Of a stretch of 64,000 nt of DNA, positions 50,780 through 60,088 are shown piece after piece. The translations under genes and the position numbers were made by a program. The number at the start of each line of letters is the position of its first letter. The first letter of the stretch is position 1. The stretch covers positions 2,666,001 to 2,730,000 of the forward strand of contig NZ_AP021972.1 in assembly GCF_014168815.1 (NCBI RefSeq), read 5' to 3'. Under the pieces are notes generated by a model. The model did no database searches and was not told the origin of the DNA. It was given only the letters and a program-made list of their open reading frames with translations. Origin of the DNA: Klebsiella sp. WP3-W18-ESBL-02 (GTDB lineage: Bacteria > Pseudomonadota > Gammaproteobacteria > Enterobacterales > Enterobacteriaceae).

Positions 50780-51298
50780 ATGTATAAAAATATTTTAGTC
50801 AGTGGCCTGGTCGCCGTACTTCTGAGTGGATGCACCGCCGGTTTCCGACCTGCGCTTGAAGATTACAAAGGTAATGATGCCGCGCGTATTCGCGCCAGCA
50901 CCTCTGGCAATACCGCATTGCAGTTTTATGAAAAGCAGCCTGATGGCTGCTATAAGAAAGTACTGGAAAGGCGAATTACCTCCGGACTGGCGATCATTGG
51001 CATTCCGGTAACCGGAAACAAACGCCTCTCAGACATGCCGGCATCAAACGATGTTAAGGGCGCATTTATCAATGAATTTACCATCAAACCGGGGCAACTC
51101 ATTGATATCGTGCATTACGCCAGCACCACATCCTATTCTGATTTCGTCCCGCAGCCGAACCACAATTACGATATTATCGTCACCGGATCGTTATATTCCG
51201 GTGATTCTGTATCGGTAAAAGATCTCGATGCCAACGCCAAAATGGTTCGCTGGAAAACGGACGGCGTTAAATTGTGCCCGAGCAGCGCTTTTGATTAA
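50780..51298 (+). CDS. Predicted outer-membrane lipoprotein, family not recognised
   Basis: 172 residues. A signal peptide ends in lipobox LLSGC (Cys18) followed by Thr, so outer-membrane sorting is likely. The mature part is soluble, with a pair of Cys (about 54 and 167) that could form a disulfide, and a beta-rich pattern. The upstream leader is AT-rich and lacks a canonical Shine-Dalgarno. Alone on its transcript, it ends at a shared terminator. No function can be assigned. Confidence 0.75.
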   Translation: MYKNILVSGLVAVLLSGCTAGFRPALEDYKGNDAARIRASTSGNTALQFYEKQPDGCYKKVLERRITSGLAIIGIPVTGNKRLSDMPASNDVKGAFINEFTIKPGQLIDIVHYASTTSYSDFVPQPNHNYDIIVTGSLYSGDSVSVKDLDANAKMVRWKTDGVKLCPSSAFD

Positions 51299-51314
51299 TC
51301 ATCACGCATAAAAA

Positions 51315-51336
51315 AGGGAGCCTATTAAGGCTCCCT
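51315..51336. terminator. Bidirectional terminator between the lipoprotein gene and mhpT
   Basis: Perfect 8-bp stem AGGGAGCC/GGCTCCCT with TATTAA loop in the gap between two convergent genes; a REP-like GCCGGATGGCGTCGCCAGCGACG motif follows at once. Confidence 0.7.
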
Positions 51337-51370
51337 GTGCCGGATGGCGTCGCCAGCGACGCCCCCATTA

Positions 51371-52597
51371 TCATCCCGCGCTTTCCTCCGCCACGCTGCG
51401 CTGATGGCGATTCATCAGCCAGAACACCGCCACGCCCGCCAGCACAATCCCCGGCGCGGAGGCGGCCATCACCCCCACGGTGCCGGTGCCCAGCGCCAGC
51501 ATTTTTCCGGCCAGCAGCGGGCCGCTCATCGCCCCCAGCCGCCCGACCGCTACCGCCGTGCCAACGCCAGTAGCGCGAATTTCGGTGCCGTAAAACAGCG
51601 GCGCCAGGGCATAAAGCACGCTCTGCCCACCGGTCGCAAACATCCCCGCGACAAAACCTGATACCAGCATCATGGCAAATGAGTTCGCCATACCCAGTGA
51701 AATCAGCGACGCCAGCATTCCGCAGTAAATCAACAGCGACATTTTGAGCGGGCTGAGTTTGTCCATCAACGCACCCAGCATCAGCGTACCCAGCGCCGCC
51801 CCCATTTGCAGTGCGAACATCACGCCGGCAGCCTGCGGGCGGCTAAAGCCCTGATCGACCAGCAGCATCGGCAGCCAGTTAATCAGCATATACACCACCA
51901 GCAGGGTGAAGAAGTAACACAGCCACAGCAGCAGCGTTGATGAGGCGGTACCGGATGCAAAAATGGCCCGCAGCGGCGCCGGGGCATCCTGCTGCTGACG
52001 GCTAAACGCCTGCGACTCCGGCAGGCGGAGCATCAGCAGCGGAACCAACAACAGCGGCACAATACCGCCAACCCAGAAAATCGTCTGCCAGGCCTGCGTC
52101 AGGCCGCTGAACCCCATGGCGGCAGCCAGCGCCGCGCCAATCGGCACCCCGCAGTACATCAGGCTCACTGCGGTACCGCGAAAACGTGGCCCCGCCGCTT
52201 CAGAAGTGAGCGCAATCAGATTCGGCAGTGCCGCACCCAGCCCCGCACCGGTCATAAAGCGGGCAAATACCAGCGACGGGAAATCCCACGCCAGCGCGGT
52301 CACAATCGAAAACAGGCCAAACAGCACTACCGAGCCCAGCAGCACCTTCTTGCGGCCATGTCGGTCGGCCAGCATACCGCCAAACAGCGCCCCTGGCAGC
52401 AGACCCAGTATCCCGGCGCTGAAAATCCAGCCCATCTGCATTTTATCCAGCGAGAATGCCTGGGCAATGCCCACCGCAGCAATACCCGCGGCCTGTAAAT
52501 CGAGCCCTTCCATCAGGGCGACCAAAAAGCAAAGCCCGACGGTCTGCATCAGGCGGGACGTTTTCGGCGGTGAGGAAACGTGAGTAATATTCGACAT
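51371..52597 (-). CDS. mhpT: 3-(3-hydroxyphenyl)propionate transporter MhpT
   Basis: 408 residues, 12 helices, aromatic acid:H+ symporter MFS family. Signature GLDLQAAGIAAVGIAQAFSLDKMQMGW (about 32-58) and GGMLADRHGRKKVLLGSV. Matches E. coli MhpT. It is the last gene of the mhp operon, after a 107-bp gap that contains GC-rich inverted repeats, so it might be transcribed at a lower level. Confidence 0.93.
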   Translation of the reverse strand: MSNITHVSSPPKTSRLMQTVGLCFLVALMEGLDLQAAGIAAVGIAQAFSLDKMQMGWIFSAGILGLLPGALFGGMLADRHGRKKVLLGSVVLFGLFSIVTALAWDFPSLVFARFMTGAGLGAALPNLIALTSEAAGPRFRGTAVSLMYCGVPIGAALAAAMGFSGLTQAWQTIFWVGGIVPLLLVPLLMLRLPESQAFSRQQQDAPAPLRAIFASGTASSTLLLWLCYFFTLLVVYMLINWLPMLLVDQGFSRPQAAGVMFALQMGAALGTLMLGALMDKLSPLKMSLLIYCGMLASLISLGMANSFAMMLVSGFVAGMFATGGQSVLYALAPLFYGTEIRATGVGTAVAVGRLGAMSGPLLAGKMLALGTGTVGVMAASAPGIVLAGVAVFWLMNRHQRSVAEESAG

Positions 52598-52704
52598 CGT
52601 GCTACCTTCTGTAGAGAACAGGTGAAAGGCGGCCGATACGTTGCCGGCCGCGTTATTTTTTCATTTTCGTTCGCCCGGTCAGTACATTGCCGACCGGATC
52701 GTTA

Positions 52705-53724
52705 TCAAGCCTGCGCTTTGGCTTTCAGATCCAACGCCACGTCGACGATCATGTCTTCCTGGCCACCCACCATTCGGCGTTTGCCCAGTTCAACCAGGAT
52801 ATCAACCGCGCTGAGACCATAACGCGCCGCTGCCACTTCGCTGTGACGCAGGAAGCTGGAGTAGACGCCGGCATAGCCGAGCGCCAGCGTTTCACGATCG
52901 ACGCGTACCGGACGATCCTGTAACGGACGCACCAGATCGTCCGCTGCCGCCATCAGCGCATACAGGTCAGTACCGTGCTGCCAGCCCTGCTTGTCAGCGG
53001 CGGCGATAAACACTTCCAGCGGCGCGTTACCGGCACCGGCACCCATTCCCGCAAGGCTGGCGTCAATACGGTCACAGCCCTCTTCTACCGCCACCAGCGA
53101 GTTGGCAACGCCAAGGCTCAGGTTATGGTGCGCGTGCATACCGGTTTGCGTTTCCGGTTTAAGCACCTCTTTCAGCGCGCGGAAGCGATCGCGAATATCG
53201 TTCATGTTCATTGCGCCGCCGGAGTCCACCACATAAATACAGGTTGCGCCGTAGCCTTCCATCAGTTTTGCCTGCTTCGCCAGATTTTCCGGCGTGGTCA
53301 TATGGCTCATCATCAGAAAACCGACGGTGTCCATCCCGAGTTCGCGGGCGTAGGCAATATGCTGCGCGGAAACGTCTGCTTCGGTGCAATGCGTCGCCAC
53401 ACGCACCACGCGGGCCCCTGCCTGATAGGCATTTTTCAGGTCGTGCAGCGTGCCGATACCCGGGATCAGTAGCGTGGCGATTTTGGCATGTTGCACCACT
53501 TCCGCCGCCGCAGCGATCCACTCGATATCGCTGTGCGCGCCAAAGCCGTAGTTAAAGCTGGATCCCTGCAGGCCGTCGCCGTGCGCAACTTCAATCGAGT
53601 CGACGCGCGCATCGTCCAGCGCCCTGGCTATCTGCCGAACGTGGTCCAGCGAATACTGGTGGCGGATGGCGTGCATCCCGTCGCGTAACGTCACATCTGA
53701 GATATAGAGTTTTTTACCGTTCAT
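52705..53724 (-). CDS. mhpE: 4-hydroxy-2-oxovalerate aldolase MhpE
   Basis: 339 residues, HMG-CoA lyase-like TIM barrel. Metal and catalytic residues lie in TLRDGMHAIRHQ (about 12-23), with His pair in GMHAHHNLSLGVANS (about 198-212). It splits 4-hydroxy-2-oxopentanoate to pyruvate and acetaldehyde and forms a channelling complex with MhpF. ATGA overlap with mhpF. Confidence 0.96.
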   Translation of the reverse strand: MNGKKLYISDVTLRDGMHAIRHQYSLDHVRQIARALDDARVDSIEVAHGDGLQGSSFNYGFGAHSDIEWIAAAAEVVQHAKIATLLIPGIGTLHDLKNAYQAGARVVRVATHCTEADVSAQHIAYARELGMDTVGFLMMSHMTTPENLAKQAKLMEGYGATCIYVVDSGGAMNMNDIRDRFRALKEVLKPETQTGMHAHHNLSLGVANSLVAVEEGCDRIDASLAGMGAGAGNAPLEVFIAAADKQGWQHGTDLYALMAAADDLVRPLQDRPVRVDRETLALGYAGVYSSFLRHSEVAAARYGLSAVDILVELGKRRMVGGQEDMIVDVALDLKAKAQA

Positions 53725-54671
53725 GCGACTTCTCCTGCCACTTTAACCAGCGTTTGGGCCATTTTTTCAGCGGTAGACATTGCCGCCGAGGTCATAATGT
53801 CGAGGTTTCCGGCGTAGGCCGGCAGATAGTGAGCGGCACCTTCGACTTCCAGATACACGGCCGTTTTCAGCCCGGAGAACTGACCCACGCCGGGAATGTT
53901 CACCGGTTTATCCTGCGGGATAACCTCGAACTGCACTTTTTGCTTCAGACGGTAGCCCGGCACGTAGGCCTGTACCGCTGCCGCCATCGCTTCGATGGAA
54001 GCCTCAATTTCAGCCTGCGAGGCCGCTTCGCTCAGCACGTATACCGTGTCGCGCATCATCACCGGCGGTTCGGCCGGGTTGAGGATAATAATCGCTTTCC
54101 CCTTCGCCGCACCGCCAACCACTTCAATCGCTTGCGACGTTGTTTCCGTAAACTCGTCGATATTCGCGCGGGTGCCCGGGCCCGCGGATTTGCTGGAGAT
54201 AGAGGCAATAATTTCCGCGTAGTGAACTTTTGCCACGCGGGAAACCGCCGCCACCATTGGGATGGTAGCCTGGCCGCCGCAGGTCACCATGTTGACGTTG
54301 CCCTGCGACAGATTTTTGTCGAGGTTAACGACCGGCACGCAGTACGGGCCAATCGCCGCTGGCGTCAGGTCAATCAGGCGGATACCCGGCTTTGCCTTAC
54401 GCAGCGCGGCGTCATTTTTCACGTGCGCGCCCGCGCTGGTGGCATCGAATACGATATCAATGTCGGCAAATTCCGCCATCGCCATTAATCCGCTCACCCC
54501 TTCGTGAGTGGTGGCGACGCCCATACGCGCCGCACGCGCCAGGCCGTCAGAGTTCGGATCAATGCCAACCATCACCGACATCTCCAGATGCTTACCGTGA
54601 CGCAGAATTTTGATCATCAGGTCAGTGCCGATATTGCCTGAACCGATAATGGCGACTTTACATTTGCTCAT
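53721..54671 (-). CDS. mhpF: Acetaldehyde dehydrogenase (acylating) MhpF
   Basis: 316 residues. NAD-binding IIGSGNIGTDL (about 8-18) and active-site Cys131 in NMVTCGGQATIP. It converts acetaldehyde and CoA to acetyl-CoA within the MhpE complex. Overlaps both neighbours by 4 bp. Confidence 0.96.
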   Translation of the reverse strand: MSKCKVAIIGSGNIGTDLMIKILRHGKHLEMSVMVGIDPNSDGLARAARMGVATTHEGVSGLMAMAEFADIDIVFDATSAGAHVKNDAALRKAKPGIRLIDLTPAAIGPYCVPVVNLDKNLSQGNVNMVTCGGQATIPMVAAVSRVAKVHYAEIIASISSKSAGPGTRANIDEFTETTSQAIEVVGGAAKGKAIIILNPAEPPVMMRDTVYVLSEAASQAEIEASIEAMAAAVQAYVPGYRLKQKVQFEVIPQDKPVNIPGVGQFSGLKTAVYLEVEGAAHYLPAYAGNLDIMTSAAMSTAEKMAQTLVKVAGEVA

Positions 54672-55471
54672 GACTGACTTCCTTCTTGCTCTGAAAAGGT
54701 CGCGGCAACCGAGCCAATGCCCTCGATAACCGCCTCAAAACGATCGCCCGGTTTGACCGCGACCATCGGCCCCAGTGCGCCGGTGAGTACGATATCCCCC
54801 GCACGTAGCGGCTCGCCGAGACTGGCCATTTTGCGCGCCAGCCAGACGGCGGCGTTCAGCGGGTGACCCAGACATTCGCTGCCGCGACCGCTGGACACCT
54901 CTTCGTGATTGCGGGTCATGGTCATCGCGCAGTTTTTCAGGTCCAGCGCGGCTGGACGCTGCGCCGGGCCGCCGACCACGTACACGCCGCAGGAGGCGTT
55001 GTCGGCGACGGTGTCAACAAACTTAATAGACCAGTCGCGCACGCGGCTGCCCACCACTTCAAGCGCCGGGACAACCCACTCAATGGCGTTATACAGTTCA
55101 TCAAAGGTGGTGTCGGCATGCGGCAGATCGCGGTTCAGCACCAAGGCGATCTCGGCTTCAATCTTCGGCTGCAGCACGCGGTCGAAGGGAATGGTCTCGT
55201 TATCGCCGTAGCACATATCCGCAAACAGGGTGCCAAAATCCGGCTGGTCGACGCCCAGCTGTTGCTGGACTTTCGGGTGGGTCAAACCCACTTTGCGCCC
55301 CACGATGCGGCGGCCCTGCGCCACACCAAATTCGACGTTCAGGCGCTGAATGGCATACGCGGCTTCGGCGTTATCGAGACCAATCATCTCGCGCAGCGGC
55401 GCGATCGCCACCTCGGTGCGTTCTGCTTCGCGCAGCGCGGCGGCCAGTGTGGCCAAAGAATCGGTAGACAT
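54668..55471 (-). CDS. mhpD: 2-hydroxypenta-2,4-dienoate hydratase MhpD
   Basis: 267 residues, FAA-hydrolase-like fold. Metal-binding acidic residues are in LQPKIEAEIALVLNRDLP (about 101-118). It hydrates 2-hydroxypentadienoate to 4-hydroxy-2-oxovalerate. The order mhpC-mhpD-mhpF-mhpE is as in E. coli; 9 bp after mhpC. Confidence 0.95.
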   Translation of the reverse strand: MSTDSLATLAAALREAERTEVAIAPLREMIGLDNAEAAYAIQRLNVEFGVAQGRRIVGRKVGLTHPKVQQQLGVDQPDFGTLFADMCYGDNETIPFDRVLQPKIEAEIALVLNRDLPHADTTFDELYNAIEWVVPALEVVGSRVRDWSIKFVDTVADNASCGVYVVGGPAQRPAALDLKNCAMTMTRNHEEVSSGRGSECLGHPLNAAVWLARKMASLGEPLRAGDIVLTGALGPMVAVKPGDRFEAVIEGIGSVAATFSEQEGSQS

Positions 55472-55480
55472 TGCGGCTCC

Positions 55481-56347
55481 TTATTGACGCGCCAGGAAAT
55501 TCAGCACCAGCTGGTTAAACGCCTCTGCGTGCTCCCACTGTGCCCAGTGGCCGCAATCGCGGTAAATATGCAGTTCGGAACCGGCAATCCCGGAGAGCAG
55601 TCGCAGGCCCGCATCCATCGGGACAAAACGGTCGTTACGCCCCCAGACCACCAGGGTCGGCGCGCTAATTTCACCCAGCCGCGGGCCGAAATCCGGGAAC
55701 TGTTTCGGGTTGGCTTCCAGGCTCTTAATAAAGTTTTCCAGGTGGTCACGGCGCGACAGCATGTTGTTCAGACGGGCTTCAAACAGCGCGTCGGTCAAAT
55801 CGCGAGTGTCATAAACGAAAATGCTCATCATCTTTTTGAGATTTTCGATGGTCGGTTCGCGATACAGCGCGTTCAGCAGCTTGATGCCTTCCGTCGGCAT
55901 CGGTGTGAACAGACTCATGCCGCCGGTGCCACCGCCCATCAGTACCAGTTTGCCGACGCGTTCAGGCCAGGTCAGCGTAAAGGCCACCGCGCTGTGCCCA
56001 CCCATAGAGTTACCGAGCAGGTGTACTTTCTCGATATCCAACCGATCGACCACGCTTTTCAGAATACGGGCGTTCAAATCGGAGCGAGAGCCCGTGTTCA
56101 CGATCGAGTCACTTTTGCCCCAGCCCGGGCAGTCCAGCAGCAGTACGCGATAGCCCGCCTCCACCAGCGGATCGATATTGCGGCTGAAGTTCGCCCAGCC
56201 GGTTGCCCCCGGTCCGGAACCGTGCAGCAGCACGACGGTTTCATCGCCCTGGCCGCAGTCGTTGTAGTGGATGCGCAGCGTTTGTCCGGCCTCTTCCACG
56301 TTAAGAAAACGGCTGGTTGCAGATTCGGTTTGTGGTTGATAGCTCAT
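55481..56347 (-). CDS. mhpC: 2-hydroxy-6-oxonona-2,4-dienedioate hydrolase MhpC
   Basis: 288 residues, alpha/beta-hydrolase. Oxyanion segment HGSGPGATGW (about 42-51), nucleophile Ser114 in GNSMGG, catalytic Asp in WGRNDRFVPMD and His in DCGHWAQWEH. It performs the C-C hydrolysis of the meta-cleavage product. Two adjacent ATGs (56350 and 56347) follow GGAG; 56347 gives the E. coli N-terminus MSYQPQ. Confidence 0.95.
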   Translation of the reverse strand: MSYQPQTESATSRFLNVEEAGQTLRIHYNDCGQGDETVVLLHGSGPGATGWANFSRNIDPLVEAGYRVLLLDCPGWGKSDSIVNTGSRSDLNARILKSVVDRLDIEKVHLLGNSMGGHSAVAFTLTWPERVGKLVLMGGGTGGMSLFTPMPTEGIKLLNALYREPTIENLKKMMSIFVYDTRDLTDALFEARLNNMLSRRDHLENFIKSLEANPKQFPDFGPRLGEISAPTLVVWGRNDRFVPMDAGLRLLSGIAGSELHIYRDCGHWAQWEHAEAFNQLVLNFLARQ

Positions 56348-56364
56348 CATAATCTCCTGCTTAA

Positions 56365-57309
56365 TCAATTCGTTGTCATGGCGCTCAGTGAGCCAAAGCC
56401 GGCGATCCATTCCGGGATCGGCCGATAGTAGCGGCCTTCGGCGCGGTAGCGCCCCATGGCGGCAAGCGTGGCAAACGCCGCAGCCCAGGTTTTCACTTCG
56501 TGGGTCGATTTGCCGGCGATCGCCGAAAGTTCTTCATTGCTGATAGCATCGAGCTCCGTCAGGCGGCCCTGTTCCAGCAACGTCATAAACTGGTTGTCCC
56601 AGATGGGGTTCAGCGGGTGCAGCGTTTTCTGGTCTTCAACAAAGCGTTCAGCCGCTTCAATGACCCGACGCTGGCGCAGCTCACGCTCGTCGGGCGGCAG
56701 CTGTTTACCGCTGCCGAGCAGGCGATCGCGCATATGGGCGTCCACCTTCGCCAGCTCCGGTACCGGCGGCTGGTGCGACAGGCCACCGGATCCTAAGATC
56801 AGCACCCGTTTATTCAGCGTCGACAGGAAGCGCCCCATGGCCTCGCCCAGCATGCGCGTACGCTGGAAACCCGGCAGCGGCGTGGCGACGCCATTGATAA
56901 ACACCGGCAGTACCGGCAGTTTGTCCAGCCCGCCAAGCAGCAGCTCCAGCGGCTGGGCAAAACCGTGATCGACCTGCATACAGTAGGAAACCGCCAGATC
57001 GATACCGCTTTTCATCACCGAGTGAGCGCAGGCTTCCGCCAGCGCCGTCGGAACCGGCAATACCCCTGCCGCGCTGGAAAAGTCGCCGATGGAGGTGGCG
57101 CCGATGCCTAAGCAAAACGGCGGCATGACGTCATAGAAAAAGCCGTTGTAGTGGTCCGGTGCGAACAGCACCACCAGCTCCGGGTCAAATGCCGCAATGC
57201 GCGCGCGCGCTTCACTAATCACGCCGTTAACTTCGTCCAGCACCTCCTGTGCGGGGTCGACATAGCCCACCAGCGGCGTGTGGGAAAGACAGTGCAGGTA
57301 TGCATTCAT
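56365..57309 (-). CDS. mhpB: 2,3-dihydroxyphenylpropionate 1,2-dioxygenase MhpB
   Basis: 314 residues, same as E. coli. LigB-type extradiol dioxygenase with Fe(II) ligands expected in the N-terminal CLSHTPLVGY (His9) and VVLFAPDHYNGFFYD (His53) segments, plus acid/base His in MQVDHGFAQP. It cleaves the catechol ring between carbons 1 and 2. Starts one base after mhpA ends. Confidence 0.95.
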   Translation of the reverse strand: MNAYLHCLSHTPLVGYVDPAQEVLDEVNGVISEARARIAAFDPELVVLFAPDHYNGFFYDVMPPFCLGIGATSIGDFSSAAGVLPVPTALAEACAHSVMKSGIDLAVSYCMQVDHGFAQPLELLLGGLDKLPVLPVFINGVATPLPGFQRTRMLGEAMGRFLSTLNKRVLILGSGGLSHQPPVPELAKVDAHMRDRLLGSGKQLPPDERELRQRRVIEAAERFVEDQKTLHPLNPIWDNQFMTLLEQGRLTELDAISNEELSAIAGKSTHEVKTWAAAFATLAAMGRYRAEGRYYRPIPEWIAGFGSLSAMTTN

Positions 57310-57310
57310 T

Positions 57311-58975
57311 TCAGGCCACCTTCTCTTCAGCCAGACCCGATGTCGCGGGGGTCAGCGCCATCGCCTGAGCAAGTTGGTCGAGGGTTGTATTCAGCGTCTG
57401 TGGTATAGCCAGCGCAGCAACAAAGCGGTCCGGGCGTACCACCACCAGGGAAGCGTTCTGCGCCGCAAACCATGTTTTCAGCCGATTCTGGCTATCACCG
57501 AGACGTATCACACCGGTGAAATTGTCCTGCGGCGTACGGATCTGCACATCCGGCACCACCTGAATAAAACAGGTTCCCAGCGCGCGCCATTGCGCGATTT
57601 GACTGTCGCTCATACCCCACAGCGGGTTGCAGCCCCAGGCAATCACGGCAAACTTCGGTCCAATAACCTCATCCAGCAGCACCACTTCACCGTTTTCGCG
57701 GGTCACTTTCGGTTGGATAAACATCTTGCCGACCGGTGAATTTTTAGCGTTAGCTTCCAGCAACAGCGCGCCTTCGCGGTACTGCGGCATGGGTTTAAAG
57801 CGCATTTCCAGGAAGTAGCGTTTTACCGGTGGAATGTAGTTCAGCAGCCAGGAGATGCCGTCACGCACCGTCCCGTGCCAGCGTTTTGCCGGTGCCAGTA
57901 CGTTGCCAGCGGTCACCGAGAGATCGATCATGGCTTTGGCATGGTCGCGGCGTTCCTGCTGATACGTGTCCAGCAGCGTCTCGCCCGCTTTGCCGTTGAC
58001 CACCATCGCCAGCTTCCATGCCAGGTTGAAAGCATCGCGCATACCGCTGTTGTAGCCTTGCCCCTGCCAGACCGGCATGATGTGGGCCGCATCACCGGCC
58101 AACAGCACGCGATCGATACGGAAGCGTTCTGCGATACGGGCGTTATGGGTATATACACGCTGGCGAATCAGCTCGACGTTATCCGGATCCGGTAGCACCT
58201 GGCTGAGCAGGCGACGCATATTCTCCGGCTCGCTCAACTGGGCTTCGGTTTCGCCCGGCATCACCATAAATTCAAAGCGGCGCACGCCGTGCGGCAGCGC
58301 TGCCGACACGTAAGGGCGCACCGGGTCACAGCACAAATAGATGTGCGGCGTAGCCAGCGGGTCATTAGCAATATCAATCACGATCCACTGGTTGGGCGCC
58401 GTTTTACCTTCAAACGGTACGTTCAGCGTACGGCGAATAAAGCTGGCGCCACCGTCGCAGGCCACCAGCCAGTTAGCCTGTACGGTTTCACGTTCGCCCT
58501 CCGGGCCTTTCAGATTAATGGTGACGGTGTCACCTTTTTGGGTGAACGCCTCCAGTTCACGGGAGAACAGGCAGCGCACGTTCGGGAAACGGCTCAGGCC
58601 TTGATACATCACCTCATCGACCTGCGGCTGGATAAACGCGTTGCGGCGCGACCAGCCAAATTCGTCGGTCATCGGCTGGATATCAGCAAAGCAGCGGCCT
58701 TTCGGGGTCAGGAAACGCATGGCATGCCACGGCGTCGTGTGTGGCAGCACGTTATCGACCAGCCCGACAGACTGCATGGTGCGCAGCGCTTCATCATCAA
58801 TGCCGATGGCGCGCGGATAGTCGATTAATTTATCCAGCTTCTCGACAACCAGCACCTCCACGCCCATCTGTCCCAGGTAGTTCGCCATCATCAGCCCTAC
58901 CGGACCCGCGCCAGCGATAGCGACCTGAACATGGTGTTGTACTGCAGGTTGAATATCCGGATTTGATGTTGTCAT
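57311..58975 (-). CDS. mhpA: 3-(3-hydroxyphenyl)propionate hydroxylase MhpA
   Basis: 555 residues (E. coli 554), class A flavin monooxygenase. FAD motif VAIAGAGPVGLMMANYLG (about 19-36), DG motif VACDGGASFIRR (about 173) and GD motif RVLLAGDAAHIMPVWQGQG (about 290). It adds the second hydroxyl to form 2,3-dihydroxyphenylpropionate using NADH and O2. ATG 58975 has GAGG upstream; an open extension to 59026 is not conserved. First gene of the operon, divergent from mhpR. Confidence 0.95.
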   Translation of the reverse strand: MTTSNPDIQPAVQHHVQVAIAGAGPVGLMMANYLGQMGVEVLVVEKLDKLIDYPRAIGIDDEALRTMQSVGLVDNVLPHTTPWHAMRFLTPKGRCFADIQPMTDEFGWSRRNAFIQPQVDEVMYQGLSRFPNVRCLFSRELEAFTQKGDTVTINLKGPEGERETVQANWLVACDGGASFIRRTLNVPFEGKTAPNQWIVIDIANDPLATPHIYLCCDPVRPYVSAALPHGVRRFEFMVMPGETEAQLSEPENMRRLLSQVLPDPDNVELIRQRVYTHNARIAERFRIDRVLLAGDAAHIMPVWQGQGYNSGMRDAFNLAWKLAMVVNGKAGETLLDTYQQERRDHAKAMIDLSVTAGNVLAPAKRWHGTVRDGISWLLNYIPPVKRYFLEMRFKPMPQYREGALLLEANAKNSPVGKMFIQPKVTRENGEVVLLDEVIGPKFAVIAWGCNPLWGMSDSQIAQWRALGTCFIQVVPDVQIRTPQDNFTGVIRLGDSQNRLKTWFAAQNASLVVVRPDRFVAALAIPQTLNTTLDQLAQAMALTPATSGLAEEKVA

Positions 58976-59114
58976 CTTCAATACCTCACGAATCGGACCA
59001 GCCGGGTTGGTGCTGTTAACGCACATGCTCGACTGTTAATTTGCTGTAAACATATTTTCATAATGAGCGCAGTATATGTCCGGGAATTTAGGCTACAATC
59101 AAAACAGACCAGGA

Positions 59115-59131
59115 TGTGCACCAGGTGCACA
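59115..59131. promoter_or_regulatory. MhpR operator in the mhpR-mhpA intergenic region
   Basis: TGTGCACCAGGTGCACA is a perfect dyad around a central A. It corresponds to the GGTGCACCTGGTGCACA-type MhpR site of E. coli and lies about 140 bp upstream of mhpA. Confidence 0.85.
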
Positions 59132-59163
59132 ACGTTGTTTTAGATATAAAAATGTCAGGAAAT

Positions 59164-59976
59164 ATGAAGAATAACGAGGCGACCGATTACAAAACCGTGC
59201 GGGGATTAACGCGGGGTTTATTGTTACTTAATTTGTTAAATAAATTCGACGGAGGCGCGTCAACCGCGACGCTGGCGGAGTTTAGCGGCCTGCACCGCAC
59301 CACCGTACGCAGGCTGCTGGAGACCCTTCAGGAGGAGGGGTACGTGCGGCGCAGTTTGTCAGACGATAGCTTCCGTTTGACGATGAAAGTGCGGCAGTTA
59401 AGTGAGGGATTTCGTGACGAACATTGGATTTCTGCACTTGCAACGCCGCTACTTGGAGAATTATTGCGCGAGGTCATTTGGCCCACCGATTTAACCACGC
59501 TCGACGTTGATGCCATGGTCGTACGGGAAACCACCCACCGTTTTAGTCGCCTCTCCTTCCACCGCGCCATGGTGGGCCGACGCCTGCCGCTGCTGTTGAC
59601 CGCGTCTGGCCTGACGTGGCTGGCTTTTTCGCCCGAGCATGAGCGTCAGCCCATTATTGAAATGCTGGCCGCCCGCCCGGAAGAGGAATACCAACTGGCC
59701 CGCGAGCCGGAAAAACTGCACGCGATACTCGAACGTACGCGGAAAAACGGCTACGGCGAAAACTTTCAGGGCTGGCAGCTGGAGCAAAAAATCGCCTCCA
59801 TCGCCGTACCGGTACGAAGCCAGGCGCGGGTTATCGGCTGCCTGAATCTGGTCTATATCGCGAAGGCGATGACCATTGAGCAAGCGGCGGAAAAGCATCT
59901 GGCGGCGCTACAGCGCGTGACCCGGCAGATTGAAGAACGCATGGAAGAGGAAGAAATTTTCTTCGAACATCGTTAG
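59164..59976 (+). CDS. mhpR: IclR-family activator MhpR
   Basis: 270 residues. N-terminal winged HTH (about 10-70: LTRGLLLLNLLNKFDGGAS, LAEFSGLHRTTVRRLLETLQEEGYVRR) and C-terminal IclR effector domain (about 85-260), close to E. coli MhpR. It activates mhpA onwards with 3-hydroxyphenylpropionate-type inducers. ATG 59164 is chosen by similarity (MKNNEATDYKTVRG) and AGGA; the upstream frame to 59116 overlaps the operator. The C-terminal tail differs from E. coli. Confidence 0.93.
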   Translation: MKNNEATDYKTVRGLTRGLLLLNLLNKFDGGASTATLAEFSGLHRTTVRRLLETLQEEGYVRRSLSDDSFRLTMKVRQLSEGFRDEHWISALATPLLGELLREVIWPTDLTTLDVDAMVVRETTHRFSRLSFHRAMVGRRLPLLLTASGLTWLAFSPEHERQPIIEMLAARPEEEYQLAREPEKLHAILERTRKNGYGENFQGWQLEQKIASIAVPVRSQARVIGCLNLVYIAKAMTIEQAAEKHLAALQRVTRQIEERMEEEEIFFEHR

Positions 59977-60088
59977 CCCACGGCGTGATTTTCGCGGTTT
60001 GCGTATAAGTCTTATCGCCGCGACGCCGTTTTTCTCTTCATCGCTTATTTTTATTATCCGGGTAAGACAAATCAGACCTGGAGCCATG

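Noticed and set aside
54863..56428. 521-codon ORF antisense to mhpD and mhpC
   Set aside because: Spans two genes of a conserved operon on the other strand; composition is that of an antisense shadow.
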